From NCBI GenBank assembly GCA_033085395.1, contig JANQBS010000030.1, positions 62,001 through 126,000 on the forward strand: DNA of 64,000 bases, written 5' to 3'. Both the position numbers and the translations under genes were made by a program. Positions 44,293 to 54,694 of the stretch are shown here, in pieces; position 1 is the first letter of the stretch; every line of letters starts with the position of its first letter. Source of the DNA: Xanthoparmelia taractica. Lineage: Eukaryota > Ascomycota > Lecanoromycetes > Lecanorales > Parmeliaceae. The notes beneath the pieces are model-generated. The model ran no database searches, was not told the DNA's origin, and saw only the letters and a list, made by a program, of their open reading frames with translations.

Positions 44293-45031
44293 ATCAGCAA
44301 GCGATTGGGCCGCTGATCATTACAACACCGTGTTTTGGGAAGGAGGCTGGTAAGAATCTTGGCATCGCTATGTGCCCCACATCAATAACACTTTCTCTCA
44401 GCCCCCTTATCGCCAAAACCTGCTTCACATCTACTGTTTAGAATCTCGGATGCGCCGCCAGAACATGGCTCGCATGCAAGCTACTGCTGCAGTGCACATA
44501 ATCATGAGAAATATCCATTGCATATCCGCACTGGATGTTGCTGGGGTTGGCTTGCGGTAGGAACATGCCATGGCACCCGGTCGAGTTCTCGGTCGAAATA
44601 TTCCAGTATATAGACCCACTAAACATACTAGACCAAGCGCAAATAATCTGCAGGCGCCTCATCTCATCTCGCCTAAGGTCCAGACACCGTGATATGATTG
44701 GGAGGATTTACCAGCAATTGCAAATGTTGACGGAGAGCCTCGGGATATGCCACGCCACCAATCAGATGCCGCGTCGAAGTGTTAAGACTCCGGGGCTACC
44801 GGAAATTGTATTTTGGACTTGTTGCCACCAGGAGCTTCTGTGCCGCTATATAAATACCGCCCCGCGCCATGAGCCTTTGAAATCTGCAGTGGACCCGCAT
44901 CCTCCTCCTCGAGCCTGCACGACTCCACCGCTCTGTCTAGGCTCCAAAACAAACAACAGCGAAACGCACAACCTAACGTCTCCCGTTCGTCAGCCTCTCT
45001 ACTCGCGTCTACCCGCTATTGCTTATCGACG
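44293..45031. other. Spacer between copies A and B with copy B promoter
   Basis: Contains the TATATAAATA element for copy B. A + frame starting near 44535 overlaps copy B out of register and is a shadow. No relic of the family was found here. Confidence 0.5.
44847..44856 (+). promoter_or_regulatory. TATA-like box of copy B
   Basis: TATATAAATA, 176 bp before the copy B ATG. Copy D has a TATA-like run at nearly the same distance (47034-47045), so the two promoters look homologous. Confidence 0.45.
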
Positions 45032-45715
45032 ATGCCTACTATTCGCTGGCCAGATCACTGGTATCACGATCAAGTTCACATCCGCTGCATCGTTCCATCT
45101 TGCGGAGTCACTACCGACAATGCTAGTGTGGAACTACAGTGGAATCAGATCCATGATCATTGTATGGACGCCCCAGGACCTGAGCACAAACTTCTGGAGA
45201 TTATGCTTCGGCAAATACTCTGTGCTATCGGCGAATGCAAAATTAACTGGTCTAGCGGTTCCCCAAGTTACAGGACCAGGGGGTTGTTCCATCACGAAAA
45301 GACCGTTCACAGTACTACAGCAATGTCGAATATCTGCTCCTTCGTCAGGCTCGCCAGAGAAGGTCGTATCCGTGTTGGCAATGGTCGTGGTCATTCGGTG
45401 CATGAACCAAAATGCGAGGAACTCGCTTTTTACCGCATGAAGGAGAAGGTTTGGGCTCTGCCAGCTGCAGAGATTGCGCTGCTATTCCAAAGGGGCGGAT
45501 TCCACCATTCCAGTGAACACACCGATAGAAACTTGGGGAAAATTCTCACTCATGATCCCCTAACACAACCAGACGACGACCCTCCCTTTTGGTGGCCAGT
45601 AAATGCAGAACACTTTCTCTGGTTCTGTCGCCCCCATCCCACTGACCCGGCGGATCACCACTGGAGGATACTCTGGAACGACCTGCGAGCAAAATATGCC
45701 GATGGGCGTATATGA
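45032..45715 (+). CDS. WPDHWY zinc-motif family, copy B
   Basis: Single exon, 227 residues. It has the same order of blocks as copy A: MPTIRWPDHWYHD; motif 1 C19-x4-C24 with H43, C44 and H52; motif 2 C64-x4-C69 with H88-x4-H93 (GLFHHEKTVH); MSNICSFVRLAREGRI; FYRMKEKVWALP; FWWPVNAEHFLWFCRPHPTD; and HHWRILWNDLRAKYADGRI at the end. Motif 2 spacing between cysteines differs from copies A and D (x4 rather than x2). Divergence from A is substantial, so the duplication is not recent. A 19-codon duplicate of the FLW block lies about 25 bp beyond the stop. Confidence 0.7.
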   Translation: MPTIRWPDHWYHDQVHIRCIVPSCGVTTDNASVELQWNQIHDHCMDAPGPEHKLLEIMLRQILCAIGECKINWSSGSPSYRTRGLFHHEKTVHSTTAMSNICSFVRLAREGRIRVGNGRGHSVHEPKCEELAFYRMKEKVWALPAAEIALLFQRGGFHHSSEHTDRNLGKILTHDPLTQPDDDPPFWWPVNAEHFLWFCRPHPTDPADHHWRILWNDLRAKYADGRI

Positions 45716-45740
45716 TGGAGTAAGCGCTCCCACAGTGGTG

Positions 45741-45797
45741 AAAAATAAGCCAGATCAGTTTCTTTGGCTTTGTCGCCCTCTCATTGATGGAGGGTAA
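45741..45797 (+). pseudogene. C-terminal fragment of another WPDHWY-family copy
   Basis: The reading NKPDQFLWLCRPLIDGG ends at TAA 45795-45797. It parallels NAEHFLWFCRPHPTDP of copy B and PPERFLWLLRPNDNDP of copy A. Only this block is present, right after copy B, as expected from unequal exchange between tandem copies. Confidence 0.5.
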
Positions 45798-46479
45798 TCT
45801 AGATACGATCCAGGGCGGCGAGTGATGAAGGATGCATTCAGCGGGGCAAGTCAATTGGGCGCTAGGGCACAAGTATATCAAAGCGGATATTAGAAGCATA
45901 CAAACTGTTCAAAGTAATAACACCAATTCAATCGGGGTTGACAATTATGTCGCCTTAAAAACATTGGACTGCGAAAAATTCGTTTGCTGAGCGGACAATC
46001 GGCTTTCGGGCCCGTGCGGGCTCAGCCCAAGCGACGAGGACAAAGGTAGCCGTGAAGCACACAGACAAAAAAAACTGCTGCGGTTCACCATCTACGTACG
46101 ATTCTACCGCAACTGCTTTCCTCGAAATCCTACCGCAGTCCTCCAACTACCAATGACCTAGGAGACCATGAGTGGCTCGTAATTGGGACGCCCGTTTACG
46201 CCAAGTAGGAAGACGGCGTCATATGATGGAAGGCAGCGAGTGAGCAACCAGGCTTCCAATGCCCAAATCACAGATACGCAACGCAAGGGGAAAGGGCTGA
46301 TACGTGTTAAAGATGATCAACGCCCACATTGGCCATATTGTGAGATCCCTGACCGACGGCATCCCTGCCTTGTTCTTAGCCAATGAGCCAATAAGACTGA
46401 GGCTGAAACAGTCCCGTCTTCAAAATCTTTTGGTAGTTAATAGGAGGTGCGCAGCGCCGCTACTGAAACATAAGGGGTT

Positions 46480-46742
46480 CATTGGGGCTATGCAATTCCA
46501 CAATGTGTCCACGAACGCTGCATCTATTGAAACTCAGAAGACTGGCCGCCAGCATTAAGGACTCGTTCCATCACGAATTGGTGTCCCACGGTTGCACCAA
46601 AATTTCGGGCATTGACACATTCATCGTACTCGTCAGAGAAGGACGTGTTGACATACCTGACCTAAAAACATCTTTGCCCATATGCTGGACTAATCACGGC
46701 ATTTGCAGATCAATAGCAGCAAATGAGCTCCAGTGTCAATGA
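46480..46742 (+). pseudogene. WPDHWY-family relic, copy C
   Basis: The frame 46482-46742 reads MCPRTLHLLKLRRL, then DSFHHELVSHGCTKISGIDT and FIVLVREGRVDIPD, the same sequence of blocks as motif 2 and the LAREGRI segment of copies A and B. The N-terminal WPDHWY block and the C-terminal WWPV/FLW block are missing, and the frame closes at TGA 46740-46742. Earlier sequence (46183-46480) shows no clear homology. It is a decayed copy between B and D. Confidence 0.6.
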
Positions 46743-47033
46743 CAGAATGTTAAACAAACAGTGGCAAGTGAGCTAACACAATTTGCCCATCCTCTCTTTA
46801 CGGGGCTTGGTGATATTATGTTATTGTTTCTAAGGGCCCCTTGTCGCAAGTGTTGATAGGCCTGGAGATACCGATTTAGGTGGCAAGTTGCGTATCAAAC
46901 CACTTTCTATTCTCTAGCCGACATGTCTACAGCACCATCAAGAGAAGGCAAAGCGGCTCTCAGTGAGGCTCAACACCCACTTCCCGGATAGAGAAACACA
47001 GAAGAGCTGTGACCACTCAACGCACTCTCCGAC

Positions 47034-47045
47034 TTATATATATTC
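47034..47045 (+). promoter_or_regulatory. TATA-like element and pyrimidine-rich leader of copy D
   Basis: TTATATATATTC lies about 175 bp before the copy D ATG and is followed by a T-rich and then CT-rich leader (47058-47090, 47160-47185) typical of well-expressed fungal promoters. Confidence 0.45.
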
Positions 47046-47215
47046 ACCATACGCCGGGGGTTTCTTTTTTTTTTCTTTTTTTCACTCCTCACAAGCTATC
47101 AGCATTCACAGAAGCCAAACATACACAGAGACTATCGGCTCGCAACTGCGTCAACCTGAGCCTCTTCTCCTTCTCCTCTCACGCTCCACAAGACCATTCC
47201 TCGCCCCAGTCAAAG

Positions 47216-47857
47216 ATGCCACCACAGCAGCGAGCCATCGACGGCTGGCCCGACCACTGGTACGACCACCAGGGCTACATCCCCTGTCCAGCACAAGGCT
47301 GCACCAAGAAATTCAGGAGCGGCGACGACCTCAGATACCGAGGCCACCACTGGCGCGACCAGAACCCGGGCTCCCCCAGTTACAACGACCACTGGATCCT
47401 CCATGCCATCCACCGCCAAAAGGACTGCGTCTACTGCGCTTACCACAACGACCGCAACCTCAAAGAACTCCTCGCCCACGAGCAAACCTATCACGGCACA
47501 AGCAACATGTCGACCATTCAAGGCTATCTGCACTTGATGCGACAGGGTCTCGACACCCACGAGGCGCGCGAGGTTAGCGATGAGGCATACCAGCGTCTGG
47601 TGAAGAATGTGTGGGACTCGCCGTGGCGAAATCGTCTTTTGTATAGGGTGTATCCACACGTGCTGCCGCATGAGGCGAGGCGGAGGCATTTGGAGGATAT
47701 ACTTTCGTATGAGAATGATAGATTAGATCGTCCTCGTGCTAGGGTTGTGTTGGCGAAGGATTTCTTGACGCATTTGGCTCCGAAGACGGATGATCGGTCT
47801 GCTTGGCCGGAAACCTATCGCGCATTGCGTCGGGCGTATGCGGAGGGGAGAATATGA
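47216..47857 (+). CDS. WPDHWY zinc-motif family, copy D
   Basis: Single exon, 213 residues from the ATG at 47216, chosen because the family block GWPDHWYDHQ follows at once; the frame stays open upstream into the CT-rich leader. Motif 1 is C24-x4-C29 followed by H44/H45; motif 2 is C71-x2-C74-x13-H88-x4-H93, close to classical C2H2 spacing. Then MSTIQGYLHLMRQGL, DEAYQRLVKNVWDSPW and a C-terminal block ending AWPETYRALRRAYAEGRI. The WWPV/FLW block of A and B is absent, so D is a diverged member. Codons are more GC-rich than in A and B. D is probably the most conserved, least decayed copy. Confidence 0.72.
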   Translation: MPPQQRAIDGWPDHWYDHQGYIPCPAQGCTKKFRSGDDLRYRGHHWRDQNPGSPSYNDHWILHAIHRQKDCVYCAYHNDRNLKELLAHEQTYHGTSNMSTIQGYLHLMRQGLDTHEAREVSDEAYQRLVKNVWDSPWRNRLLYRVYPHVLPHEARRRHLEDILSYENDRLDRPRARVVLAKDFLTHLAPKTDDRSAWPETYRALRRAYAEGRI

Positions 47858-49401
47858 GGTTGTTGGAGGTGTCGGACTGCAAGTCGAAAAGGGTTATTGT
47901 CTGATTTGGCGTTGGTATGGCCACTCATGCGTTTTTTTGGATTTCTAGAGATAGATCTCGCCCATGTCTAATGGCGGTGGTCATGTAAGCATGCGGTAGT
48001 GGCACGTGCCGGGGGCAAAACTAAATACGTTTTGCTACGTCCTCAATCGCCCCTATCATCTTCCATCTTCCATCTCAACCATACATCTTCCATTCTCAAC
48101 CATACATCCCCTCTTCTCCATCCCCATCCCCATCCCCATCTCCATCCCTCATCCCAACCCCCATCCACCACCACCATTCCACTCTCTACACCTACACCCC
48201 TGCCCCATCCTCCCCTCCAATCACTCACCAAGAATAGATCCAACCTCACTCGCACAACGTAACACTCAGCAGTCTTTCAGCCCGGACCGACCCCACCCAC
48301 CGCCTTTCCCACTCCATCCAATGCACCGCTCGTCCGACAATGATAACCATACCGTGTGCTGCCTAGCAACAACTGTTATTCAGTGTTCAGCATCTAGCAT
48401 TTTGACAATTTGGTGCTTGTTGTGTGAGGGTATGCAGTATGCGGATGACCATGGATTGCATGCGTTCGTGCGTTGAGTTTTTATATCTTTCTCTCATGTA
48501 AAGAGTCTGAGCGAGCACTGCATTCTCTACTTTACGATAGTATACTCTACTCTACTTACTCTTCTACGCGCTAATACTCATGTTCATCAAGAATCGCATG
48601 TGTCTACTACGAGTACAGCGCCATGGATGGAGGGTTACTGCAACGAGGATAAGGCTACACGCTAAATGGTAGGTTTCGAGCAATAGCACTCGTTAACATA
48701 CAAGGACTCTCTAGTCTAGCTACTTAGGCAAAAGAGTGGGTGGGTGGGTTTAGTGTGTTCTTTGAGCGAGCGCGTGGTGCGCACCCATGTGAGAAGGAAG
48801 AAGGAGGACTGTACGTGCGATTGTTTTTGATGATGGATAGTTGATTATTGACCCTGATGCGGGATAGAATTTGCGCTGATTTCTCCTCTTTGTGTGGAGG
48901 CAGGTTTGTATTGTTGATAATTGACAGGGTTGTAAGAGCTTGGCGGGGGTTTGGTTGATAGTGTGGTTGATATGGACGTATAGGGTGGGTGACATGGATG
49001 CTTTCTCGTACTGTGTGTTTGGAGAAGAAGAAAGAAGGGAGGGGGTTTTCCTCTGGGTTGACGGTATAGACCGGAAGAGTTGTGATTGAGAGTAGGGTCC
49101 TTGATGAGACTTTAAAGACTAGGGGGGTGGAGGGAGCATGGCGATCAGAGCGTTCTGTGGGTAGTACTCGATAGGATCATGCTCCCTGGGATTGCGGTTG
49201 ACAATGCGTGGAAACTAAGTCTCACTGTCACGCGGACTAAAGTGACTCGTAAGGGTGGCCATCAAATAGGTTCTTGTACCCATTTCCGATATCAGTCTCA
49301 TCGCGTCTTGACCCGTAAGGACATAGGGGCTTTGTTGAGTTTGAGCTACAGATGAAGTGCAACATAATATTATGCAAGGCTTGCTGTACGTCTCGCTTTG
49401 T
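47858..49401. other. Intergenic with low-complexity sequence
   Basis: Pyrimidine-rich 48030-48240, then featureless. ORFs in the pyrimidine tract are compositional. It holds the 3' ends of copy D and of the methyltransferase-like gene. Confidence 0.5.
48059..48155. repeat. Pyrimidine-rich short repeats
   Basis: Two near-identical copies of CATCTTCCATCTCAACCATA (the second with one extra T) are followed by an imperfect CCCCAT/CCATCT array (CCATCCCCATCCCCATCC). Confidence 0.7.
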
Positions 49402-50549
49402 CTAAGGTTTCGGACGCTCAAACAAATAGAGTGCCTCGTCCTTGCCGGCAAATGAGGGAAGAGGGATCTGTATGGTCTTCTCGTAGTCCGGTTTCTCAAC
49501 TTTCATATACTCATCAATTGTCCTATCCTTGAATGCAGTGTACCCATTCCGATTTTGTGTCCCTGCAACACATACCGTATCTCCTTTATAGGTATCGAGG
49601 ATTCCGGATGTGAAGTCCGAGCTGACGATCGGATATACTAGAAGTAGCAAGTCGTCTTTGCAACCTTTCTTTTCTTTCAGGTACTGTTCCCCGTCTTTGA
49701 CCAGCGTATCACCGATCCACATTGTGCGATATTCGCTTTGCTGATTGTCAACCGCTTGCACGGAGACGCCCATCCGGCGTAGCATATACGTCCAGTAACC
49801 ATTGCCACTTCCAATCTCTACCACCGCTCGCTTACCAGCTGACTGCTTAATCACTTCCAAGCTCTCACAGCTAGGCACAACACATCCGAAATGATGCATA
49901 AAGATAGGCAAGACATGATGGCTTGTTTTGATGTTAGCTGTCCTTTCTTCAGGCCCTGCCCATTCCAGATTCTGGCATGACCAGCACCAGAAATCGTAGT
50001 AAGGATTCACGTGGGTTTTTGACTTAGGTATCGTCATGTTCGCGGGTAATACCCGCAAAGATTGTAGATGTGAAGCAACATTTGAGCGTATTGAACCCTT
50101 CTTCGCATTGGCTGCGAAGCCGGTAAGGAGTTTCGACGTTATGGTATTAGGGGCAAAAATGGATGTATAGGATAATATGTCGGCTGCTGGAGGAGGCGGT
50201 AGCTAAGGTGGAAAGGAAGTGTCCTGAATCAGATCGTCAAGCCATTGAGACAATAGCAGTATCGACAGGACTTCCTTACTGGCTTCCCTTCATCGTCTAG
50301 GTACCATGTATGCAAGCCAACTTTCCCACCGTAGTTGACGGCCTCTTGTACTTGCGAGAGGGTTACGCTGGCTATAGCGTGATAGACATAGCTGTCGTTG
50401 TGCGGCAGATTGAATAAAGAGATGATGGACGACCTCAAATCATCGTTCTCAGGCATACCCTTTCGGTCTTTGCTCCATGTTTCGAACAGAGCATCGGGTT
50501 CGAAATGAGAAGCTCCTTTGGCTCGAGCTCGTCCTTGCTGATTCGTCAT
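49402..50549 (-). CDS. SAM-dependent methyltransferase-like protein
   Basis: Two exons, 50280-50549 and 49402-50202, joined across a 77-nt intron (GTAAGG...CCTTAG) to 356 residues. Residues about 217-227 read VVEIGSGNGYW, the glycine-rich SAM-binding motif I, followed by MLRRMGVSVQAVDN with the acidic residue ending strand 2. Other family-typical blocks are VYHAIASVTLSQVQEAV and GLHTWYLDDEG in exon 1, and DFWCWSCQNLEWAGPEE, IKTSHHVLPIFMHHFGC, TMWIGDTLVKDG and QIPLPSFAGKDEALYLF in exon 2. I know this as a conserved fungal protein of unassigned substrate. Its promoter is shared with the hydrolase gene at 50782 (232 bp apart). No lesions. Confidence 0.78.
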
Positions 50550-50781
50550 AGCTGGTGCAACAGGCAGAGAAGAACCGCAAGAACCTCCTTGACGACAGTT
50601 GGAATAGACCGAAGTTTAGCCGAAGCCGCGTCAAAACAGACGCGAAAGATCGCAGTAATTCGCGATCCAGTTCTTCATATCTAGGAACGCTATTAGTAAG
50701 TATTGGTCGAACATAAAGATTTCTATCTACACCTTTCGGTGATTCGAGGGCATTACAGAGACCAAACCAATACAGGTGAGA

Positions 50782-51681
50782 ATGTCCGAGAAAGGCCGGG
50801 CAGAGCCTCCTGCACAACGTTCTTTGCAAGTCCCTTTTCCACCTAAATCCCCAATCGATTGCGTGTATAGTACGAAAAATGTTAGCGACCTCGCCTGCAT
50901 GGACGCGGCTCTTGTCTACACACATGGCGCAGGTGGAAATTTGCAATCCGATGCAATTGCTAATTTCACGCATGGCTTTTCATCGCATTCTCGACAATCG
51001 AGCATTCTTTGCTTCCAGGGCAACATGAATCTAAATTCTAGGGTCAGGATGTTCAGTGAGGTCATCGCTTCCAATTTGAACACCCATACTCCACGTTGTC
51101 TAGGAGGGCGTAGTATGGGCGCCCGAGCTGCAGTCATGGCTGCTATGGAAAACACGACTCATTTAGTACTGGTCAGCTATCCACTGCATACCGCCAAAGA
51201 AACTCGAGACCAAGTGTTGCTCGATTTGCCAGCATCTATTAAGGTCATCTTCGTCGGTGGGGATCGCGACGAGATGTGCGATCTTGAAAGACTCGAGGAA
51301 GTTCGGAGAAAGATGAGATGTAAGACTTGGAGAGTTGTCGTCGAAAATGCAGATCATGGTATGAACGTAAAGCCTAAAGCTGGGACCCGGGAGGTTGGTA
51401 AAAAGACTGGGGAGGTTGTGGCGAGGTGGCTTGAATCCTCCGATATTAGTCTCACGGAAGGCAAGATCGGCTGGAACGCTGATGAAGAGACCGCTCAATG
51501 GAGTGGCTGGTCCCTCGGCGAAGCTGGGCCCCAGACTAACGCAATCATCATACCTTCGACTGGAATCACGGCGAAAAAGTCATCCAGTGGAAAAAGAAAG
51601 AGAAATCCAACCAATGTATACGACGAACCCAGGCTCACGAGACTGAGCAAGAGGAGTAAAGGCCGACCGACGATTATATGA
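50782..51681 (+). CDS. TEX30/KANSL3-like alpha/beta hydrolase
   Basis: Single exon, 299 residues from the ATG at 50782. The fold is shown by VYTHGAGGN (oxyanion region), the nucleophile elbow LGGRSMGARAAV (Ser about 111), VIFVGGDRDEMC (acid Asp about 161) and NADHGM (His about 192). GGRSMGxRAA is the signature of the TEX30/KANSL3 branch rather than of lipases. The C-terminus is a basic, nuclear-localisation-like tail (KKSSSGKRKRNP, LTRLSKRSKGRP). A nuclear location is inferred from it. The triad is complete, so catalysis is possible, but the substrate is unknown. Confidence 0.82.
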   Translation: MSEKGRAEPPAQRSLQVPFPPKSPIDCVYSTKNVSDLACMDAALVYTHGAGGNLQSDAIANFTHGFSSHSRQSSILCFQGNMNLNSRVRMFSEVIASNLNTHTPRCLGGRSMGARAAVMAAMENTTHLVLVSYPLHTAKETRDQVLLDLPASIKVIFVGGDRDEMCDLERLEEVRRKMRCKTWRVVVENADHGMNVKPKAGTREVGKKTGEVVARWLESSDISLTEGKIGWNADEETAQWSGWSLGEAGPQTNAIIIPSTGITAKKSSSGKRKRNPTNVYDEPRLTRLSKRSKGRPTII

Positions 51682-51844
51682 TCATCTCAAATTTCAACGC
51701 TTAGCCAGTTCAGAACGTGTGGAATGTCGACCAATCCTTATTCACGCTCCTATTCGACGACGAGCCCCACACATTCCGTTGTGTTTCAGTTTTGTATCTT
51801 CTGACTTTGTTATCACAGCACCTCGTCGTCACCAGCCATCCAGT

Positions 51845-51856
51845 TAACCCTAACCC
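51845..51856 (+). promoter_or_regulatory. Telobox-like promoter element (TAACCCTAACCC)
   Basis: Two telomere-type units ending 175 bp before the ATG at 52031, in the same gene-relative orientation and nearly the same distance as the element before ceramide glucosyltransferase. A TATAAAG-like sequence follows at about 51859. Confidence 0.4.
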
Positions 51857-52030
51857 ATATAAAGTAACTGAACATGCAACTTTAACCAACTCTTTTGTAC
51901 ATCTGGACCTTGGACAGAGTGCCGTCGATAGTATATCGCTCTTTGGATGTAGACGGCCAATTGAGGCATTGAATCTTGAATGTCGGCCTCCAATATATTA
52001 TCGTGGCAAGGGCCAAGATCTCCCCAACGA

Positions 52031-53664
52031 ATGTCACGTCAGAGGTCCCAGAGAGCCATCGTTGTTTTTCAGTATGGCTTGCTCGTGCTTTCCGGAGTTG
52101 GCACCGCCGGCGCCATCTATCTTTTACTGGGTCCTGGCAACGAAGTGACCATTGCGGGCGCCAGCCCGATTCTAACTGCAGTGAGTGACACCTTCGACTC
52201 TTACATGGTGCTCAAAGCTGAGATATGATGGACTAGGCGGCTCTGTCAGTCACGTATTTGCTGCTCCATCAGATCGTGTCTTGGCGATATCTCAAAAGTG
52301 GCTCACGTCCGTATCGCCATCAGAGGAACATCTTGCGTTCTGCATGTGTGATGATATCGAGGGCGATGATCTTGTTTTGGGTGGCAGCAGCAATTCCCGG
52401 ACTAGTAACAGCATCCAAGGCACCATTCTGTGCAGCCAATGGAAGCGAAGCTTTGGACAATCTAGGGATCGATGGGTGCATGATCCAACGCTTGAGTGTG
52501 GCCGGGTCACTCTTGGCAGTGTGAGATTCTCAACTTCATGGTGGCGATCTATGCAGTACTGACTCATCCATCAGTATCGCATCGTGCATGATCGTATACG
52601 CGCTCAAGACTGCAGAACAACCATTCGCTTCATCCTTGCTTGGTGTACGCATTCGCGATCATGACGCCGAAGAAGAGGAGCTGCATCTATCGACAGAACT
52701 CAATTCAACGGAGCTAAGCTTTACAGTATCGAATAGTCCGAGCGAAAAGTACCTGGATTTGCCTATATGTGACCCCGCTTTATATCCGAGTCCACCTAAA
52801 AGGCCTAAACCACCTCCACGAGGACGGATTTCATGGCTCCCGCCCTTGAAGTTTCAGGTTCCCGCAGAGACTGGGCATCCAGCTCTCCAACGGAAACCTG
52901 ACCAACCGACTCCGACACGGTCCCAGACAAATCTCCTGCCTGCGTCTATCAACCACTTGCCGTTGCCTCAAAACACCATAGCGGCCACTCGTTCTTCTCT
53001 AGACCGTAGCGATATGACTGCAACGTCATCCTCGTCTGTCTACAGTCGCTTAACATCGGCATCAACGCTGTCACGCGCCCCAAGCACGCTCAGCTCTTTC
53101 CCTAGCACTCTCAGTTCCATTAGCAGCGAATCCGGTAGTAGCCCCATCAAGAGCTCGACCTCATCCAGACCCAGTGTGCCTGCAATACCGGAAAGGCACC
53201 TTCACAAGAGCCACAGCCTGCGGAACGGTGGGAGTCCACCCCGACCAGGCTCGCGACCCGCCATGCCGCCCGCAGACTTCTGGACGTACGCTAGAGCTGC
53301 GCAACAAAAACGGAACGACTGCCAAGCGCACGGTGAAATGGATGGGCCCGATATGCCTTGTAACGCACGGGCAAGGGCATACTCTGAAGATGCAGCCCCA
53401 AGAGATCCGCGCCTGTGCCGTTTCCCAGTGCTCCCTACTCCACCAGAGAAGGCGGTATTGAGGCCAAATACGAACAAGGGAAACACGATGCGAGTGGGAA
53501 AGAAAACGAGCTATGAGGGGTTGAGGAAAGGGGCGAGGGTGCCAAAGGGGGTGGACTATGGAAAATTGGAAGTACATGGGAGGAAGGATAGTAGGACTCT
53601 GGTTAAGATGAGGCAGCCGTGGGATGAAGAGCCGAGAGGAGAGAGAAGGAGGGCGAATAGCTGA
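52031..53664 (+). CDS. Multi-pass membrane protein with long Ser/Pro-rich cytosolic tail
   Basis: Three exons, 52031-52180, 52237-52520 and 52575-53664, splice in frame to about 507 residues. The N-terminal 160 residues hold about four hydrophobic segments: FQYGLLVLSGVGTAGAIYLL, AALSVTYLLLHQIVSW, AMILFWVAAAIPGLVTA and VAGSLLAVIASCMIVYAL. The rest is a hydrophilic tail rich in Ser, Pro and Thr (RLTSASTLSRAPSTLSSFPS; KRPKPPPRGRISWLPPL) ending in a basic stretch. No family recognised; the layout resembles fungal membrane proteins with phosphorylatable tails. The frame 52588-53664 alone would miss the membrane part; splicing restores it with canonical donors (GTGAGT, GTGAGA). Confidence 0.65.
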
Positions 53665-54694
53665 AATGGTTTTGCAGAATCCGGCTTTCTAATATGCGTT
53701 GCTTTTGTGCATGGGAGGAACAAGAGGATTTTATTGGATTTCGAAGGAAAGGAGCATCGTAAGGTCGATATGCGCGCAGTCAAGGTTGCTGTAAGAGTAA
53801 TGTAACGGCTTCATTCAACCCTTTGTAGCTGTCATGGTAGGACATTCAATATCAACAAGACACGGTATTGAAGCGCATCGAATTCCGCGCTAGAAGCAGT
53901 ATCGCCTTTGTGTTAGTCTACTTATAAAGTTGCCGCATTGGCCATTTCATCTGAAAAGACATCCTTTAATGTATATGTTATAAAATCTATTCTTTATTGA
54001 TGCCCGCGTATCTCAACAATTCTTATGGCTCCTTACGGACGGGTCAAGCTGTACTGTTTGGATGCAAGTACCACTTTGCGGGGCGGGCCTTCGGATTCTG
54101 AGCTCGAGCCAACATGATAGAAGCCCCAAGGACGCAGTAATTTAAATTTAGAAGACCGATCTTGCCGGCGCATATTTATTGTTCGAAGGAGAAGGAGAAG
54201 GATGAGCGCCAATAGATGGTCTCTTACTGGGAGCCTCGGCTGTGCGCTAGTCTAGCGGGGCCCAAGGTCGATCATCTGTTCTCCGAGTTGCCCCATTAGG
54301 CAGCTCATCCCCATTCAACTGCTAACAACAACGATCACTGGTGCGACTGCTACTGCTAGCCGGCACCCATATCCTTGCCACAATCCATCTAACCTTTCGA
54401 GTACATATCCTAGCTTATACTCACATCCTGGAAGTTGATTAGATCTAGAAAGCCCAGCATAGCTATCTTGCTTTGCGCTCCGGGCAGGACGGACTGCCTA
54501 TCCAAGAATCACACCGAGGCTGCTTCTTCTCCAGATAGCATGGCTTTCGCTCGGAGGAGGAGGAGATTGTTGTTCGAGGTGGTCTATATCTATATGCACC
54601 CTCCCTGACATTTTCTGAGAGACTCCAAACGCAATGCGCCTGCCATCTCACCATACCCACTGCAGCGCAATACATTGACCAAGAAGCGGCCAAT
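53665..54694. other. Intergenic; promoter of the cyclase gene
   Basis: AT-rich at first (53900-54180), then a more balanced sequence. No supported gene; a minus ORF at 54463-54708 lacks motifs. Confidence 0.45.

Noticed and set aside
44535..45440. + strand ORF of 301 codons overlapping copy B
   Set aside because: Different frame from copy B, which shares family motifs with A and D; this frame has none.
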